From assembly GCA_002397275.1 (NCBI GenBank), contig DHAA01000153.1, positions 1-48,614 of the forward strand: DNA of 48,614 nucleotides. Reading direction: 5' to 3'. Shown in pieces: positions 34,034 to 42,962 of the stretch. Source of the DNA: Thermacetogenium sp. UBA4966 (GTDB lineage: Bacteria; Bacillota; DSM-12270; Thermacetogeniales; Thermacetogeniaceae). Position numbers and translations under genes: made by a program. The notes beneath the pieces were generated by a model. The model searched no databases, was not told the DNA's origin, and was given only the letters and a program-made list of their open reading frames with translations. Every line of letters begins with the position of its first letter. Positions within the stretch are counted from its first letter, which is position 1.

Positions 34034-35509
34034 ATGGTGAGAATTGAACCCGATTTGTGTAAAGGCTGCGGGCGCTGCGCCAAGGAATGCCCGCTGGAAG
34101 CAATAACTATCGCCGATAAAAAAGCAGTGATCAGCGATAAGTGTGTTGGTTGCGGGGTTTGTGCCAAGGTTTGTCCGCGCGGCGCCGTAATCCGTGAGGA
34201 GAGCAGCGCTCCGGGAGTGATTAAGTGCGGCTCCTGCCCGGTTCAGTGTGAGATCAAGCCTGGTTTTACGGGCGCCTGTAAGCGTTATCTCCATACCGGG
34301 GATAAGCTGAAGAGAAACCGGGAACTGGTTACGGATGTTTCTTCCTCCTACCCCCTGATCACCGCGGTGGGCGCGGGAACAGAGTATCCCTGTTGCCGCC
34401 CGGCGCCGCATATTGTCCAGGATCTGCGGGATGGAGTGGATGTAATCACGGTGGTCACTGAGGCGCCCCTGAGCTACAGCGGGGTAAAAGTGAAGATCGA
34501 CACCAACTGGCCCATTGGCGAAGAAGGCGCCGTTGTGAGAAGGGACGGGCGTATCGTGGGCATGGTGGATACCGAAGAATACGGCGCCAAGATGCTTTCC
34601 ATCGGCGGCGCCAATCTGCTCACCGGGAAGGACGGCTTTACCGCAGCCCGCACGATTGCCGATATATGCAACGGCCAACCGGTGAAGCTGAAGGTTGAAC
34701 ACGGCGCTGTCCTGGAGCTTCAGGTCGGCCGGCATCCGGTGATCGACGGCCAGGAAGATAAAAAGATGAGGGTGGGCTGCGGAAGCGCCACTATCGGGAT
34801 GTTTGCCAGGCAACTGGCAGAGGTGGTTGACGAGGCCATCATTCTCGACCATCATGTGGTCGGTCTGTTGTCGGAACACCTGGCCGGTGAGGAAGTAGGC
34901 CTCCAGTGGAGCGGCGTGACCCCCAATGCCAGGAAGAGCACCCGCGGCAGGTATTTCGGCGAACAGGGCGACGGCTGGGGGGGCACGGATATCAGCGACC
35001 CGCGTCAGGCCATTGCCAGGGTGGATATGGGCGTTGCCGGACCCGGCATCAAAATCCTGGTAACAGAGACCACAGGGCAAAGGGCCGCTCTGTTCACAGT
35101 AAGCGAGCAGGGGGAAGTGAAAAATATACCGATGCTTCCCGAGGTACAGGCTGTGGTCGATCTGATCAGCAAAAACTGCGAGGAGTCCCGTGTTTCTGCA
35201 GTATATGTGGGAGGAACCGGCGGAAGCGCCAGGGCGGGGGTTACCCGCTGCCCCATTAAACTGACCAGGGCGGTGCACAGCGGCGATGCTAAACTGACCA
35301 TCGGCGGGGCGGAGACCTTTGTGCTGCCCGGCGGCGGCATCAATTTCATGGTCGATGTCGAGCAGGTGGTACCGAAGGCCTTTACCTGGGCGCCGACCCC
35401 GGCCACGGTGGCGCCTGTGGAGTACACCATGACAAAGGAAAAATACGCCGAAATAGATGGGCACATGGATGAGATCGTGGATATTTCCTATCTGCGGAAG
35501 GATGAGTAA
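34034..35509 (+). CDS. hnr: 6-hydroxynicotinate reductase
   Basis: Reduces 6-hydroxynicotinate to the tetrahydro-oxo form using ferredoxin-type electrons. The 491-residue chain begins with a two-cluster ferredoxin domain: Cys9, 12, 15 and 19, then Cys37, 40, 43 and 47. Four further cysteines at 65, 68, 72 and 82 could hold the [2Fe-2S] cluster reported for the E. barkeri enzyme, which also has two [4Fe-4S] clusters and covalent flavin. The remaining 400 residues are the Hnr-specific domain. I start at ATG 34034; a GTG three bases earlier is equally possible. The next gene is an ApbE-like protein. Confidence 0.88.
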   Translation: MVRIEPDLCKGCGRCAKECPLEAITIADKKAVISDKCVGCGVCAKVCPRGAVIREESSAPGVIKCGSCPVQCEIKPGFTGACKRYLHTGDKLKRNRELVTDVSSSYPLITAVGAGTEYPCCRPAPHIVQDLRDGVDVITVVTEAPLSYSGVKVKIDTNWPIGEEGAVVRRDGRIVGMVDTEEYGAKMLSIGGANLLTGKDGFTAARTIADICNGQPVKLKVEHGAVLELQVGRHPVIDGQEDKKMRVGCGSATIGMFARQLAEVVDEAIILDHHVVGLLSEHLAGEEVGLQWSGVTPNARKSTRGRYFGEQGDGWGGTDISDPRQAIARVDMGVAGPGIKILVTETTGQRAALFTVSEQGEVKNIPMLPEVQAVVDLISKNCEESRVSAVYVGGTGGSARAGVTRCPIKLTRAVHSGDAKLTIGGAETFVLPGGGINFMVDVEQVVPKAFTWAPTPATVAPVEYTMTKEKYAEIDGHMDEIVDISYLRKDE

Positions 35510-35512
35510 AGG

Positions 35513-36370
35513 ATGTCGTTATGGCTGCAACCGGGGCTTTATTTTCTTGACTACGGGCCGATGCAGATGGCGATCAGCGCCTCTTGCGGAAAGCGGCCGC
35601 TCCGCCGGGAAATTCTGGAGGCGGCAGAGTATGCCAAGGATTTGCTGGCAGAGTTGGCTGCCTGCCTGAATGTGGCGAAGCTTCCTATAGAGGAAATAAA
35701 ACACAGCCCTGCAAGCCCGGCGGTTCTGGCCATGATGATCGATGCTGTGAAGAGATGCGCGGATCCTTCCCTTACTCCGATGGCCGCGGTGGCCGGATCT
35801 ATAGCGGACAGGGTGGCGGACTTTTTGTTTGAGCGCGGCGCCACCAAAGCCATCGTCAACAACGGCGGGGATATCGCCTTGCGGCTGGCGGAGGGGGAAT
35901 CCGCCAAAGTGGGGATCAAATCCGATTTGAACAGCAGGGCGGTGTCCCACATTATTGAGGTTGATTGCGCAGCTCGGCTCGGGGGTATCGCTACCAGCGG
36001 TTTGGGAGGGAGGAGCTTCACCAAAGGGATCGCTTCGGCGGCGGTCGCTCTAGGTATGAACTGCCGGCTGGCTGATGCCGCCGTTACTTTGGTAGCTAAT
36101 CACACCTTCAGCCCTGATCCGGAAATAAAACTGATCAGGGCCGAGGCACTGGACCCGGATACCGATCTTCAGGGGCACTTAGTAACTGCCGCCGTAGGCA
36201 GGTTAAAACCGGAAACTTGGAGACAGGCGCTGGCTAACGGACTGGCCAAGGCCCGGGAATTTGTGGAACAGGGTACTATCTGCGGGGCGGTCATTTTCGC
36301 CGGCGGGCTGATGGCGGCTGTCCCGGAAGGATTGTTCGATAGGATTTTGCAGGTAAATAATAACAACTAA
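35513..36370 (+). CDS. UPF0280 family protein, ApbE-like; candidate flavinyl transferase for Hnr
   Basis: A 285-residue soluble protein of the UPF0280 family, which is structurally related to ApbE, the enzyme that attaches FMN to proteins. Stretches such as MAAVAGSIADRVADFL, IVNNGGDIALRLA and GIATSGLGGRSFTKG recall the flavin-binding surface of ApbE. It begins three bases after the hnr stop. Hnr is reported to carry covalent flavin, so this protein may attach it. That function is inference from family and position; no target motif in Hnr was established. Confidence 0.75.
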   Translation: MSLWLQPGLYFLDYGPMQMAISASCGKRPLRREILEAAEYAKDLLAELAACLNVAKLPIEEIKHSPASPAVLAMMIDAVKRCADPSLTPMAAVAGSIADRVADFLFERGATKAIVNNGGDIALRLAEGESAKVGIKSDLNSRAVSHIIEVDCAARLGGIATSGLGGRSFTKGIASAAVALGMNCRLADAAVTLVANHTFSPDPEIKLIRAEALDPDTDLQGHLVTAAVGRLKPETWRQALANGLAKAREFVEQGTICGAVIFAGGLMAAVPEGLFDRILQVNNNN

Positions 36371-36392
36371 TTAACAACAGGAGGTTTAAAAG

Positions 36393-36986
36393 ATGTCTGA
36401 AGCCAAGCTGGAAGTTCGGAAGATGTACACTGTGGTTGAGGAAACATGTGCAGATGGAGAGCGTGTTCTGGATAAACACCACCGCAAAGCCGCGGCCGCG
36501 GCTGTCTTCAAAAACCCTTTCGCCGGTAAATACCAGGAGGACCTCAGCCTTCTTTATCGTTGGAGCGAAGAACTGGGCGTGGTTTTAACGCAAAGGGCTG
36601 TGGCTGCGCTGGGAATTGGCCCGGAAAAGGTGGAGAGCTACGGCAAGGCGGCTATTGTCGGCGAAAACGGCGAACTGGAGCACTGCGCGGCGTTAATGCA
36701 TCCTGCTCTCGGCAAACCGATGCGCGCCAACGTAGGCGGCGGCAAGGCGATTATTCCCTCTGCCAAAAAATTAGGTTATCCGGGGGCGAGCATTGATGTT
36801 CCCCTTCATTTTAAAAACGCGGCGTTCGTTCGCTCTCACTTTGATGCCATAGAGGTGCGGGTGCCTGATGCTCCCCGGGCGAATGAACTGGTGCTCATCG
36901 TCGCGGTGACCGAATCAGGCAGGCCATGGGCAAGGGTCGGCGGCCTGACCGTTGATGAAGCCAAGGGAGAAGACGGCTTGCGTTAA
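36393..36986 (+). CDS. AA_synth (DUF1185) family protein, function unknown
   Basis: A 197-residue protein of the family annotated as amino acid synthesis protein, for which I know no proven reaction. Conserved-looking stretches are GENGELEHCAALMHPALGKP, MRANVGGGKAIIPSAKKLG and FDAIEVRVPDAPRANELVLI. All steps of nicotinate fermentation are assigned to other genes, so it may handle a side product, an isomerisation of an unstable intermediate such as 2-formylglutarate, or cofactor care. GGAGG precedes the ATG. Confidence 0.7.
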   Translation: MSEAKLEVRKMYTVVEETCADGERVLDKHHRKAAAAAVFKNPFAGKYQEDLSLLYRWSEELGVVLTQRAVAALGIGPEKVESYGKAAIVGENGELEHCAALMHPALGKPMRANVGGGKAIIPSAKKLGYPGASIDVPLHFKNAAFVRSHFDAIEVRVPDAPRANELVLIVAVTESGRPWARVGGLTVDEAKGEDGLR

Positions 36987-37019
36987 GAGCAGTTGACATA
37001 GTTCCAGGGGGAATGCGTA

Positions 37020-37907
37020 ATGAAGATCGGTTTTATCGGAATCGGCGCCATGGGCAAGCCGATGGCTATCAATCTGCTCAATGCCGGTTTTCAGCTCACT
37101 GTTTATGATCTGAACAGGGATGCCGTCCGGCAAATGGTTGAGACAGGCGCTCGCTCCGCGGCCACCCCCAAGGAGCTGGCCGCGGGTGCGGATGTGGTTA
37201 TCACCATGCTGCCTAATTTTGATGTTGTCCGCTCTGTGCTGGATGGCGCGGAGGGTGTGCTGGCCGGAGCGCGAGAGGGCGCTGTGATTATTGATATGAG
37301 CACTGTAGCCCCGGATCAGACGCGCAGCATGGCGGCTTTGGCTAAAAAGAAGGAGATCAGTTACCTTGACGCTCCGGTGAGCGGCGGCGTGGGCGGGGCC
37401 GCCAAGGGCGCCTTGACGATTATGGTTGGAGGGCCCGCGGCGGTAGTGGATCAAGTGATGGCTGTATTCAATGCTTTGGGTAAAAAGATCTACCGGGTTG
37501 GAGGTGTCGGCGCCGGAGACGCCATCAAGCTGGTCAATAACCTGCTTTTGGGCGTTAACATGGCCGCTCTGGCAGAGGCGCTGGTGGTCGGCGTCAAAGC
37601 CGGGCTTGAGCCACAGATCCTTTTGGAGATCATCGGCGGCAGTTCCGGGAACAGTTACGCCTTAGAGGCGAAGATGCCCAGGTTTATCATGAAAGGTAAT
37701 TTCGAACCGGGATTTGCTATCGATCTGCAGTTTAAAGACCTGGAGCTGGCGACCCAAACCGGTAAAGAACTGGGCGTTCCCTTATTCTTGACCAATCTGG
37801 CGCAGCAGATCTTTGAGCAGGCGCGCGCAGCCGGATTAGGCGGAGAAGATATTTCCGCTGTGATCAAGGTATGGGAAAAGCTTGCCGGGGTTGAAGTCAG
37901 GGGTTAG
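37020..37907 (+). CDS. hgd: 2-(hydroxymethyl)glutarate dehydrogenase
   Basis: Reduces 2-formylglutarate with NADH to 2-(hydroxymethyl)glutarate. A 295-residue 3-hydroxyisobutyrate/phosphogluconate-type dehydrogenase: Rossmann motif GFIGIGAMGKPMA at residues 4-16, substrate motif DAPVSGGVGGAAKG, and catalytic Lys170 in GAGDAIKLVNN. E. barkeri Hgd has nearly the same length. Taken alone it could be tartronate semialdehyde or hydroxyisobutyrate dehydrogenase; its place between enamidase and the dehydratase decides the call. Confidence 0.9.
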   Translation: MKIGFIGIGAMGKPMAINLLNAGFQLTVYDLNRDAVRQMVETGARSAATPKELAAGADVVITMLPNFDVVRSVLDGAEGVLAGAREGAVIIDMSTVAPDQTRSMAALAKKKEISYLDAPVSGGVGGAAKGALTIMVGGPAAVVDQVMAVFNALGKKIYRVGGVGAGDAIKLVNNLLLGVNMAALAEALVVGVKAGLEPQILLEIIGGSSGNSYALEAKMPRFIMKGNFEPGFAIDLQFKDLELATQTGKELGVPLFLTNLAQQIFEQARAAGLGGEDISAVIKVWEKLAGVEVRG

Positions 37908-37942
37908 CAGTTGTCATCTGTGATTACGGGAGGGCTCTTATC

Positions 37943-39361
37943 TTGAAAAAGTTTTTGGAAGCGGCCAAGGCGAATGGATTTAACCCGAAAGCTTTAACAC
38001 TAGGCGAAACCATAGATTTGGCGGAGGAACTGGGTGTCTCTGTCGGCGATGTTGCGCTGGAGGAGGCCCGCTATAGAAGCGGCTTGAGTATGGATGAGGC
38101 CCTTGATGCCGTAGAAGGGGCTTTTCAACATAACCTGAGAGCGCTGGAAATCGGTCTGACTAACGGCGGCAGTTTTCTCTTCGACCGCTGTGCCGCAGAA
38201 CTGGCTGAAAATGATTTTGCCAGAAAACTCTTTGACGACCAATTCATCAACAAGGCGGTTGTCTATACGCTGGCCGCTCAGATCGGAAATCACACTGTGG
38301 GCTTGGAACCCTGCGCCGGTACAGGGGACGCCTGCCCCTATACAGGACTGTTCAGGATCATGACCGAAACCGCGGAGAGGGAAAGGGCATTGCGGGCTGC
38401 GGCGGTAATGCTTAAGGTCGGTACGATTTTCCGGTCGGGTAAAACGACTACAGGCTGTAATATGGAGGGGTTTGGCGCCGGGTCGGCGGCTGCGGCGGCT
38501 GCTCTGGCGGAGCTGTGGGGCGGCAGCCCAGCCGAGGCGGGGAGGGCCGTGGTGCTTGCGCTCTCGCCGACAATTGCGGTTCCCTGTACGCCCAGGGTGA
38601 TGGTTGCCGGCCTCTGCGCCACACATATCGGCACTGCAATTTTGAACGGCGCTTTGGCAGCCAGACTGGCTTTGCTGACCGGTATCCCTGTCCACGTGCC
38701 GGTTGACGTGATGATTGCTTTGGCCGGGGCGGTCCACCCGCTATCGGCGAAATATATTGTGCCGACCGTGATCGACTATTTACAGCCCTTCTTTAAGAAG
38801 AATCCGGAGGTCGAGCATTATGTGGCCACCGGGGTGAGAGAAGGAGAGAGAGCAGCCGTTAACCGCAAGGTGAGGGATGCTCTGCTGGAAGCCAGGCAGA
38901 TGGCCGCGGGCGCCAACTGCATTACCAAACCCTTTGGAGAGGCGGTGGTGGGCGGAAGCAGCCAGGCGGTGGGTTCGCCCACCAACGCGGCGCGCATTGC
39001 CCATCGGCTGGCCGGCGGGGAGATAAAAAGGGTCAAGATTGAGTTATACCCGGAGCTTTTTGCCCGCAGAGGGATCAATGTGCCCGGTATTTTGATGGGA
39101 GCGGTTTTCGGTTCCTCAACCGGGGACAGCCGGATGTACAGTGAGGTTATGGGAAGGGTGTTGGCCGGGGAGATCGCAGTGGAGATAGCGGAGGTGGAAG
39201 AGCCTCAACTGCAAAGAATTACCGTTGAGACGACAGGTAACAGTTCTATGGTTGATTCTCTGAACCGCGGCGGCGGGCGCCTGGTGATCAGGGATGCGCT
39301 GCCGTCAAGGGATGCGGCAATTTTTGCAGCAAAGGAATTAGGAATAGTTGTAGTTGATTGA
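37943..39361 (+). CDS. hmd: 2-(hydroxymethyl)glutarate dehydratase
   Basis: Removes water to give 2-methyleneglutarate. A 472-residue protein of the iron-sulfur L-serine dehydratase class, single-chain. Cysteines at 124 and 131 (EPCAGTGDACPYTG), 172 (TTGCNMEGFG) and 215 (VPCTPRV) are candidates for the [4Fe-4S] cluster. The start is TTG 37943 after GGGAGGG; no ATG fits the family start. Without context it would be called an L-serine dehydratase. Confidence 0.88.
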   Translation: MKKFLEAAKANGFNPKALTLGETIDLAEELGVSVGDVALEEARYRSGLSMDEALDAVEGAFQHNLRALEIGLTNGGSFLFDRCAAELAENDFARKLFDDQFINKAVVYTLAAQIGNHTVGLEPCAGTGDACPYTGLFRIMTETAERERALRAAAVMLKVGTIFRSGKTTTGCNMEGFGAGSAAAAAALAELWGGSPAEAGRAVVLALSPTIAVPCTPRVMVAGLCATHIGTAILNGALAARLALLTGIPVHVPVDVMIALAGAVHPLSAKYIVPTVIDYLQPFFKKNPEVEHYVATGVREGERAAVNRKVRDALLEARQMAAGANCITKPFGEAVVGGSSQAVGSPTNAARIAHRLAGGEIKRVKIELYPELFARRGINVPGILMGAVFGSSTGDSRMYSEVMGRVLAGEIAVEIAEVEEPQLQRITVETTGNSSMVDSLNRGGGRLVIRDALPSRDAAIFAAKELGIVVVD

Positions 39362-39382
39362 GGGGGAGCAGGTGAGGCACTG

Positions 39383-40591
39383 ATGAACGAAATAGAGCGG
39401 CATCTGGCCAGGGCGGCCGGAAAAACAACTGTTGAGGCAGGAGAGGAGATCACTGCCGCAGTGGATTTGGTGATCGCCCATGATGTGACAGGACCCATGG
39501 CGGTGGAGCAATTTCAGAGGATCGGGGTGGATCATGTCTTTGAACAGCAAAAGGTCGTCTTTGTGCTGGACCATATCATTCCGGCTGCCACTGTAGAAGC
39601 CAGGGCATTGCACAATTCCTTGCGCAAGTTCAGCCGCCGCTTTAACACTGTTCTTTATGATCAGGGGCAGGGTGTTATCCACCAGGTGGTAGCGGAAAAG
39701 CATAATTTACCGAGAGGCGCGATCATCGTCGGCGCCGACTCGCATACCTGTACAGCCGGGGCGCGAGGGTTGATTGCCATAGGCGTAGGGGCGACAGAAC
39801 TGGCCGCCGCCATGGCTACGGGAGTCATTGATTTAGAGGTTCCCGAGACTTATGAAATCCGTTTGGAAGGGAAAATGAGCCCCGGCGTTTATGCCAAGGA
39901 TGTTATTCTGCATTTGATTGGGAAGTTTGGAACCGGAGGATTTACCGATCAGGCTGTCATTTTTGCAGGCAGCGGAACGGCAGGGATGTCCCTTCATGAA
40001 AAAATGACGATAGCCAATATGGGTATCGAGATGGGCGCTATGATCACCTATTTTTCCGATCTGGACATGGTGGGTCCTGTGCGGGAAACGTTTACGTTTG
40101 ATCTAGCGGCGATTCCTCCGTCAGTAGCCTGTCCTTATTCTCCGGGCAATGTCGTTCCTGCGCGGGAGGCGGTGGGTACGGCGATCACCCAGGTGGTTAT
40201 CGGAAGCTGCACCAACGGCCGTCTCAGTGATATGGAGGTAGCCGCAGAAGTCCTGCATGGCAAGAAAGTGCATCCTGGGGTAACGCTGATCATTGTTCCC
40301 GCCTCACAGGAAATCGCCCAGGCGATGGAGGACAGGGGATTGACAAAGGTGCTGCGCGGATCGGGGGCGATGGTGACCGGCCCGGGGTGCGGGCCTTGCT
40401 TTGGGGCGCACATGGGGCTGCTTACCGCGGATGATGTGGCGGTTTCCACTACCAACCGCAATTTTCCGGGGCGGATGGGCGCCAGAGAAGCCAGGGTTTA
40501 TCTGTCCTCTCCCAGAACGGCGGCGGAAAGCGCGGTTGCCGGAGAAATTGTGGCGCCTGGAACGGTGGCGCCGCTGGATGGGGGTTGCTGA
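39383..40591 (+). CDS. dmdA: 2,3-dimethylmalate dehydratase, large subunit
   Basis: Aconitase-family large subunit that hydrates dimethylmaleate to (2R,3S)-2,3-dimethylmalate. The 402-residue chain has the three cluster cysteines at 276 (GSCTNGR), 336 and 339 (GCGPC), plus the ADSHTC active-site segment near residue 123. It is of the short LeuC type, used with a separate small subunit encoded five bases downstream. Isopropylmalate or homoaconitate specificity is excluded only by context. Confidence 0.92.
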   Translation: MNEIERHLARAAGKTTVEAGEEITAAVDLVIAHDVTGPMAVEQFQRIGVDHVFEQQKVVFVLDHIIPAATVEARALHNSLRKFSRRFNTVLYDQGQGVIHQVVAEKHNLPRGAIIVGADSHTCTAGARGLIAIGVGATELAAAMATGVIDLEVPETYEIRLEGKMSPGVYAKDVILHLIGKFGTGGFTDQAVIFAGSGTAGMSLHEKMTIANMGIEMGAMITYFSDLDMVGPVRETFTFDLAAIPPSVACPYSPGNVVPAREAVGTAITQVVIGSCTNGRLSDMEVAAEVLHGKKVHPGVTLIIVPASQEIAQAMEDRGLTKVLRGSGAMVTGPGCGPCFGAHMGLLTADDVAVSTTNRNFPGRMGAREARVYLSSPRTAAESAVAGEIVAPGTVAPLDGGC

Positions 40592-40595
40592 AGAG

Positions 40596-41105
40596 ATGGA
40601 CGATTGGTGGAAGCTAAGCGGCAGGGTATGGCTTTTCGGAAACAACGTCGACACCGACCAGATTCTGCCCGGATATGCGATGTCTGCTCCCCGTGAAAAG
40701 TTGAGGGAGTATGCCCTGGCCGGGAGCGAGCAGCCGGATTTTGCCAAAACGGCAAAACTTGGGGATGTGATTGTAGCAGGTGAAAACTTCGGCTGCGGGT
40801 CGAGCAGAGAGCAGGCGCCGGCCGCTTTGCATGAAGCGGGGGCCGGCCTGGTGGTAGCCCGCTCTTTTGCCAGAATATTTCGCAGGAATTGTATCAATAT
40901 TGGATTGCCTGTACTGGCGGCCGATCTCCTGCCTTATGTTCAGCAGGGCGAGGAAATCAGCGCGGATATAAAGGAAGGAACCATCTGTATCGCCGGCAGC
41001 GGTTCCCTGATTCAGGCAAAGAAACTGTCGGCGAGCGTTTTGGAAACCCTGGAGTGCGGCGGCTTGATCAATAAGGTGCGCAGACAGCTGGGTTTAGGCA
41101 TTTAG
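40596..41105 (+). CDS. dmdB: 2,3-dimethylmalate dehydratase, small subunit
   Basis: A 169-residue swivel domain partner of DmdA, with the family motifs NNVDTDQILPG at residues 16-26 and FGCGSSREQAP for substrate carboxylate binding. I start at ATG 40596, just after the dmdA stop; an in-frame ATG at 40578, overlapping dmdA, is an alternative and would add six residues. The size is that of LeuD-like subunits of archaeal and clostridial type. Confidence 0.9.
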   Translation: MDDWWKLSGRVWLFGNNVDTDQILPGYAMSAPREKLREYALAGSEQPDFAKTAKLGDVIVAGENFGCGSSREQAPAALHEAGAGLVVARSFARIFRRNCINIGLPVLAADLLPYVQQGEEISADIKEGTICIAGSGSLIQAKKLSASVLETLECGGLINKVRRQLGLGI

Positions 41106-41117
41106 GAGGGAAATACG

Positions 41118-42962
41118 GTGCAAGAGAAGACCATTGAGATCATTAAAGAAGATTATGACCGTGTACAGGCTTATGCGCGCGTGTTTGGGGTGGAGATGCC
41201 TGTTGTGCAAAAGGACGGTTCGGTGAGCGGGCTGCCTCAGCCCTATCCGCGGGAGGTACACGGAGTTGTGCGTAGCGGATACCGTATCGCGGAACTAGGG
41301 AGGCGAGCCCGGGAGAGGGGAATCCCGGTCTTGAATCCCATTTTGGGAAGGAACAGCGGAGAAGAGACCTTCCGGGAGAGCCAGGCGCTGTACGAAATGG
41401 CCGAGCAGTTGGGGATCACGCTCTTTCATTTTATTCATTCCGAGGCAACGCGTCATATCGATCCCTTGGATGGGGAAGAGTTGATCATTCAGTCCCGAGG
41501 CAAGGGGGGGATTACGCCGGAGGGGGAGCGCCGGTTTGTGGCTCTGGGCGGCGGAGCGGTGCATCCGATCCGGATCAACGCCACCGGGGATACCCCGCAC
41601 CTGTCGATTATCAACGCCTTGATCGCCGGATTTGACGGGACCGATATCGGTCCGGTCATTCATGTTCACTTTGGCGGCAGGGGCATTCATGATTACCGCA
41701 CCAAAGTCTTAAACGGCTTTAAGGCCCTGCAGATCTGCGCGGAAAATAATATTTTCGTACAGACAGAATCTCATAAACACCTGAACAACATCGAAGGCAC
41801 GGACGGCATGGCCCTGGCTATGTGCCTGGCCGCGGAGGGGCTGGCGGTCCTGGCCGGGCTTCCCCGAGAGTTGAGCGCTCTGCAGATGAATGTGGCCGGC
41901 ATCAACTTGCAGGCGGATCTGGCCGCGATGAGGGCGTTCAGGGAATGTATGTGGAGCGAGCATTTGATCGCTGTTCCTGAGACCTTCCAGCAGCCGCCTA
42001 CCGACCTGATTGCGGAACAGGGACATTTCGCCAGAATGGCTGTCAGCGCTAAGCTTGGCCAAGCGAATTTCTATAGACCCAAGGCCGCGGAATCGGTGGG
42101 GATTCCTACCGGAAAGTCGATGTCCAAGGCGCTCTGGGCGAGCCAGAACATCTTTGAGAATATGGCGAACATCGATATTCAGGATCACGCTATTGACCGG
42201 CGCCAGGATGAAATCATCAGCGAGGCTATGGCGGTGCTGGCCTCCGCTCTGAGAATAGAGAGGGAGTTTGCTCCGCAGGATATAAACCCTGCCTTCTGGC
42301 TGCGCTATGAACCTGAGGAGCTGATCGATCTCATCGTTTCAGCCGGCAAAACCGGGGTCTTTGACTGCCCCCGCGCCGCCGGCTGGGATCTAAAGCGGGG
42401 CGTCAGAACGCATCGTGATCAGGACGGTATCCGCCGCTATCTTGCGGGTTTTGCCCCGGTCAAGGTGGATCAAAGCAAGCTGGCCTTTACCAGCGAGCCG
42501 GTGGAAGCGCCGCAGGAACTAAGGGTCACCAAAAAAACCAAGGTTCTGCTGGCTACCGTCGGCGCCGACGCGCATGTAATGGGGATCAACATGATCAGAG
42601 AGGCCTTTGAAAGAGCGGGTTATGAGGTCGTTTATCTGAGGGGGATGAATCTGCCGGAGACCGTTGCCGAGGTAGCCGCCGAAGTCAAAGCGGATGTGAT
42701 CGGTGTCAGCAACTTGCTGGGGTTGGGAATTAACCTGTTTCCCAGGGTTCGGCAGCGCCTTGCCGAGTTGGGTCTGGCCGACAGGACAATCGTGATGGCC
42801 GGTGGCCGCATTGCGGAGAAAGAGGAAGAACACGCTTATTATGAAGAGAAGATCAAGAAAGAGGGCGCCGGACTTTTGGGGGTCGACGGATTTTTTGGGC
42901 CGGGGACAGATCCCGCGGATGCCGTCGACTGGGTGGAGACTAAAGTGAGGGAGAGAAATTAG
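41118..42962 (+). CDS. mgm: 2-methyleneglutarate mutase
   Basis: An adenosylcobalamin enzyme that rearranges 2-methyleneglutarate to 3-methylitaconate by radical carbon migration. The 614-residue chain has a TIM-barrel of about 450 residues and a C-terminal B12 domain with the lower-ligand motif DAHVMG (Asp484, His486) and VSNLLGLGINLFPRV. As I recall, its length equals that of the E. barkeri enzyme. Start is GTG 41118 after TTAGGAGGG. A MutL-type protein two genes downstream may help keep the cofactor active. Confidence 0.93.
   Translation: MQEKTIEIIKEDYDRVQAYARVFGVEMPVVQKDGSVSGLPQPYPREVHGVVRSGYRIAELGRRARERGIPVLNPILGRNSGEETFRESQALYEMAEQLGITLFHFIHSEATRHIDPLDGEELIIQSRGKGGITPEGERRFVALGGGAVHPIRINATGDTPHLSIINALIAGFDGTDIGPVIHVHFGGRGIHDYRTKVLNGFKALQICAENNIFVQTESHKHLNNIEGTDGMALAMCLAAEGLAVLAGLPRELSALQMNVAGINLQADLAAMRAFRECMWSEHLIAVPETFQQPPTDLIAEQGHFARMAVSAKLGQANFYRPKAAESVGIPTGKSMSKALWASQNIFENMANIDIQDHAIDRRQDEIISEAMAVLASALRIEREFAPQDINPAFWLRYEPEELIDLIVSAGKTGVFDCPRAAGWDLKRGVRTHRDQDGIRRYLAGFAPVKVDQSKLAFTSEPVEAPQELRVTKKTKVLLATVGADAHVMGINMIREAFERAGYEVVYLRGMNLPETVAEVAAEVKADVIGVSNLLGLGINLFPRVRQRLAELGLADRTIVMAGGRIAEKEEEHAYYEEKIKKEGAGLLGVDGFFGPGTDPADAVDWVETKVRERN

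Noticed and set aside
33956..35464. A 502-residue antisense ORF opposite hnr, and similar long antisense ORFs at 3635-4606 and 42519-44081.
   Set aside because: They mirror well-supported genes with intact motifs; long open antisense frames arise from the GC-rich codon use.
37943..39361. L-serine dehydratase.
   Set aside because: The family is the same, but position between hgd and the mutase genes and agreement with the E. barkeri enzyme class favour Hmd.
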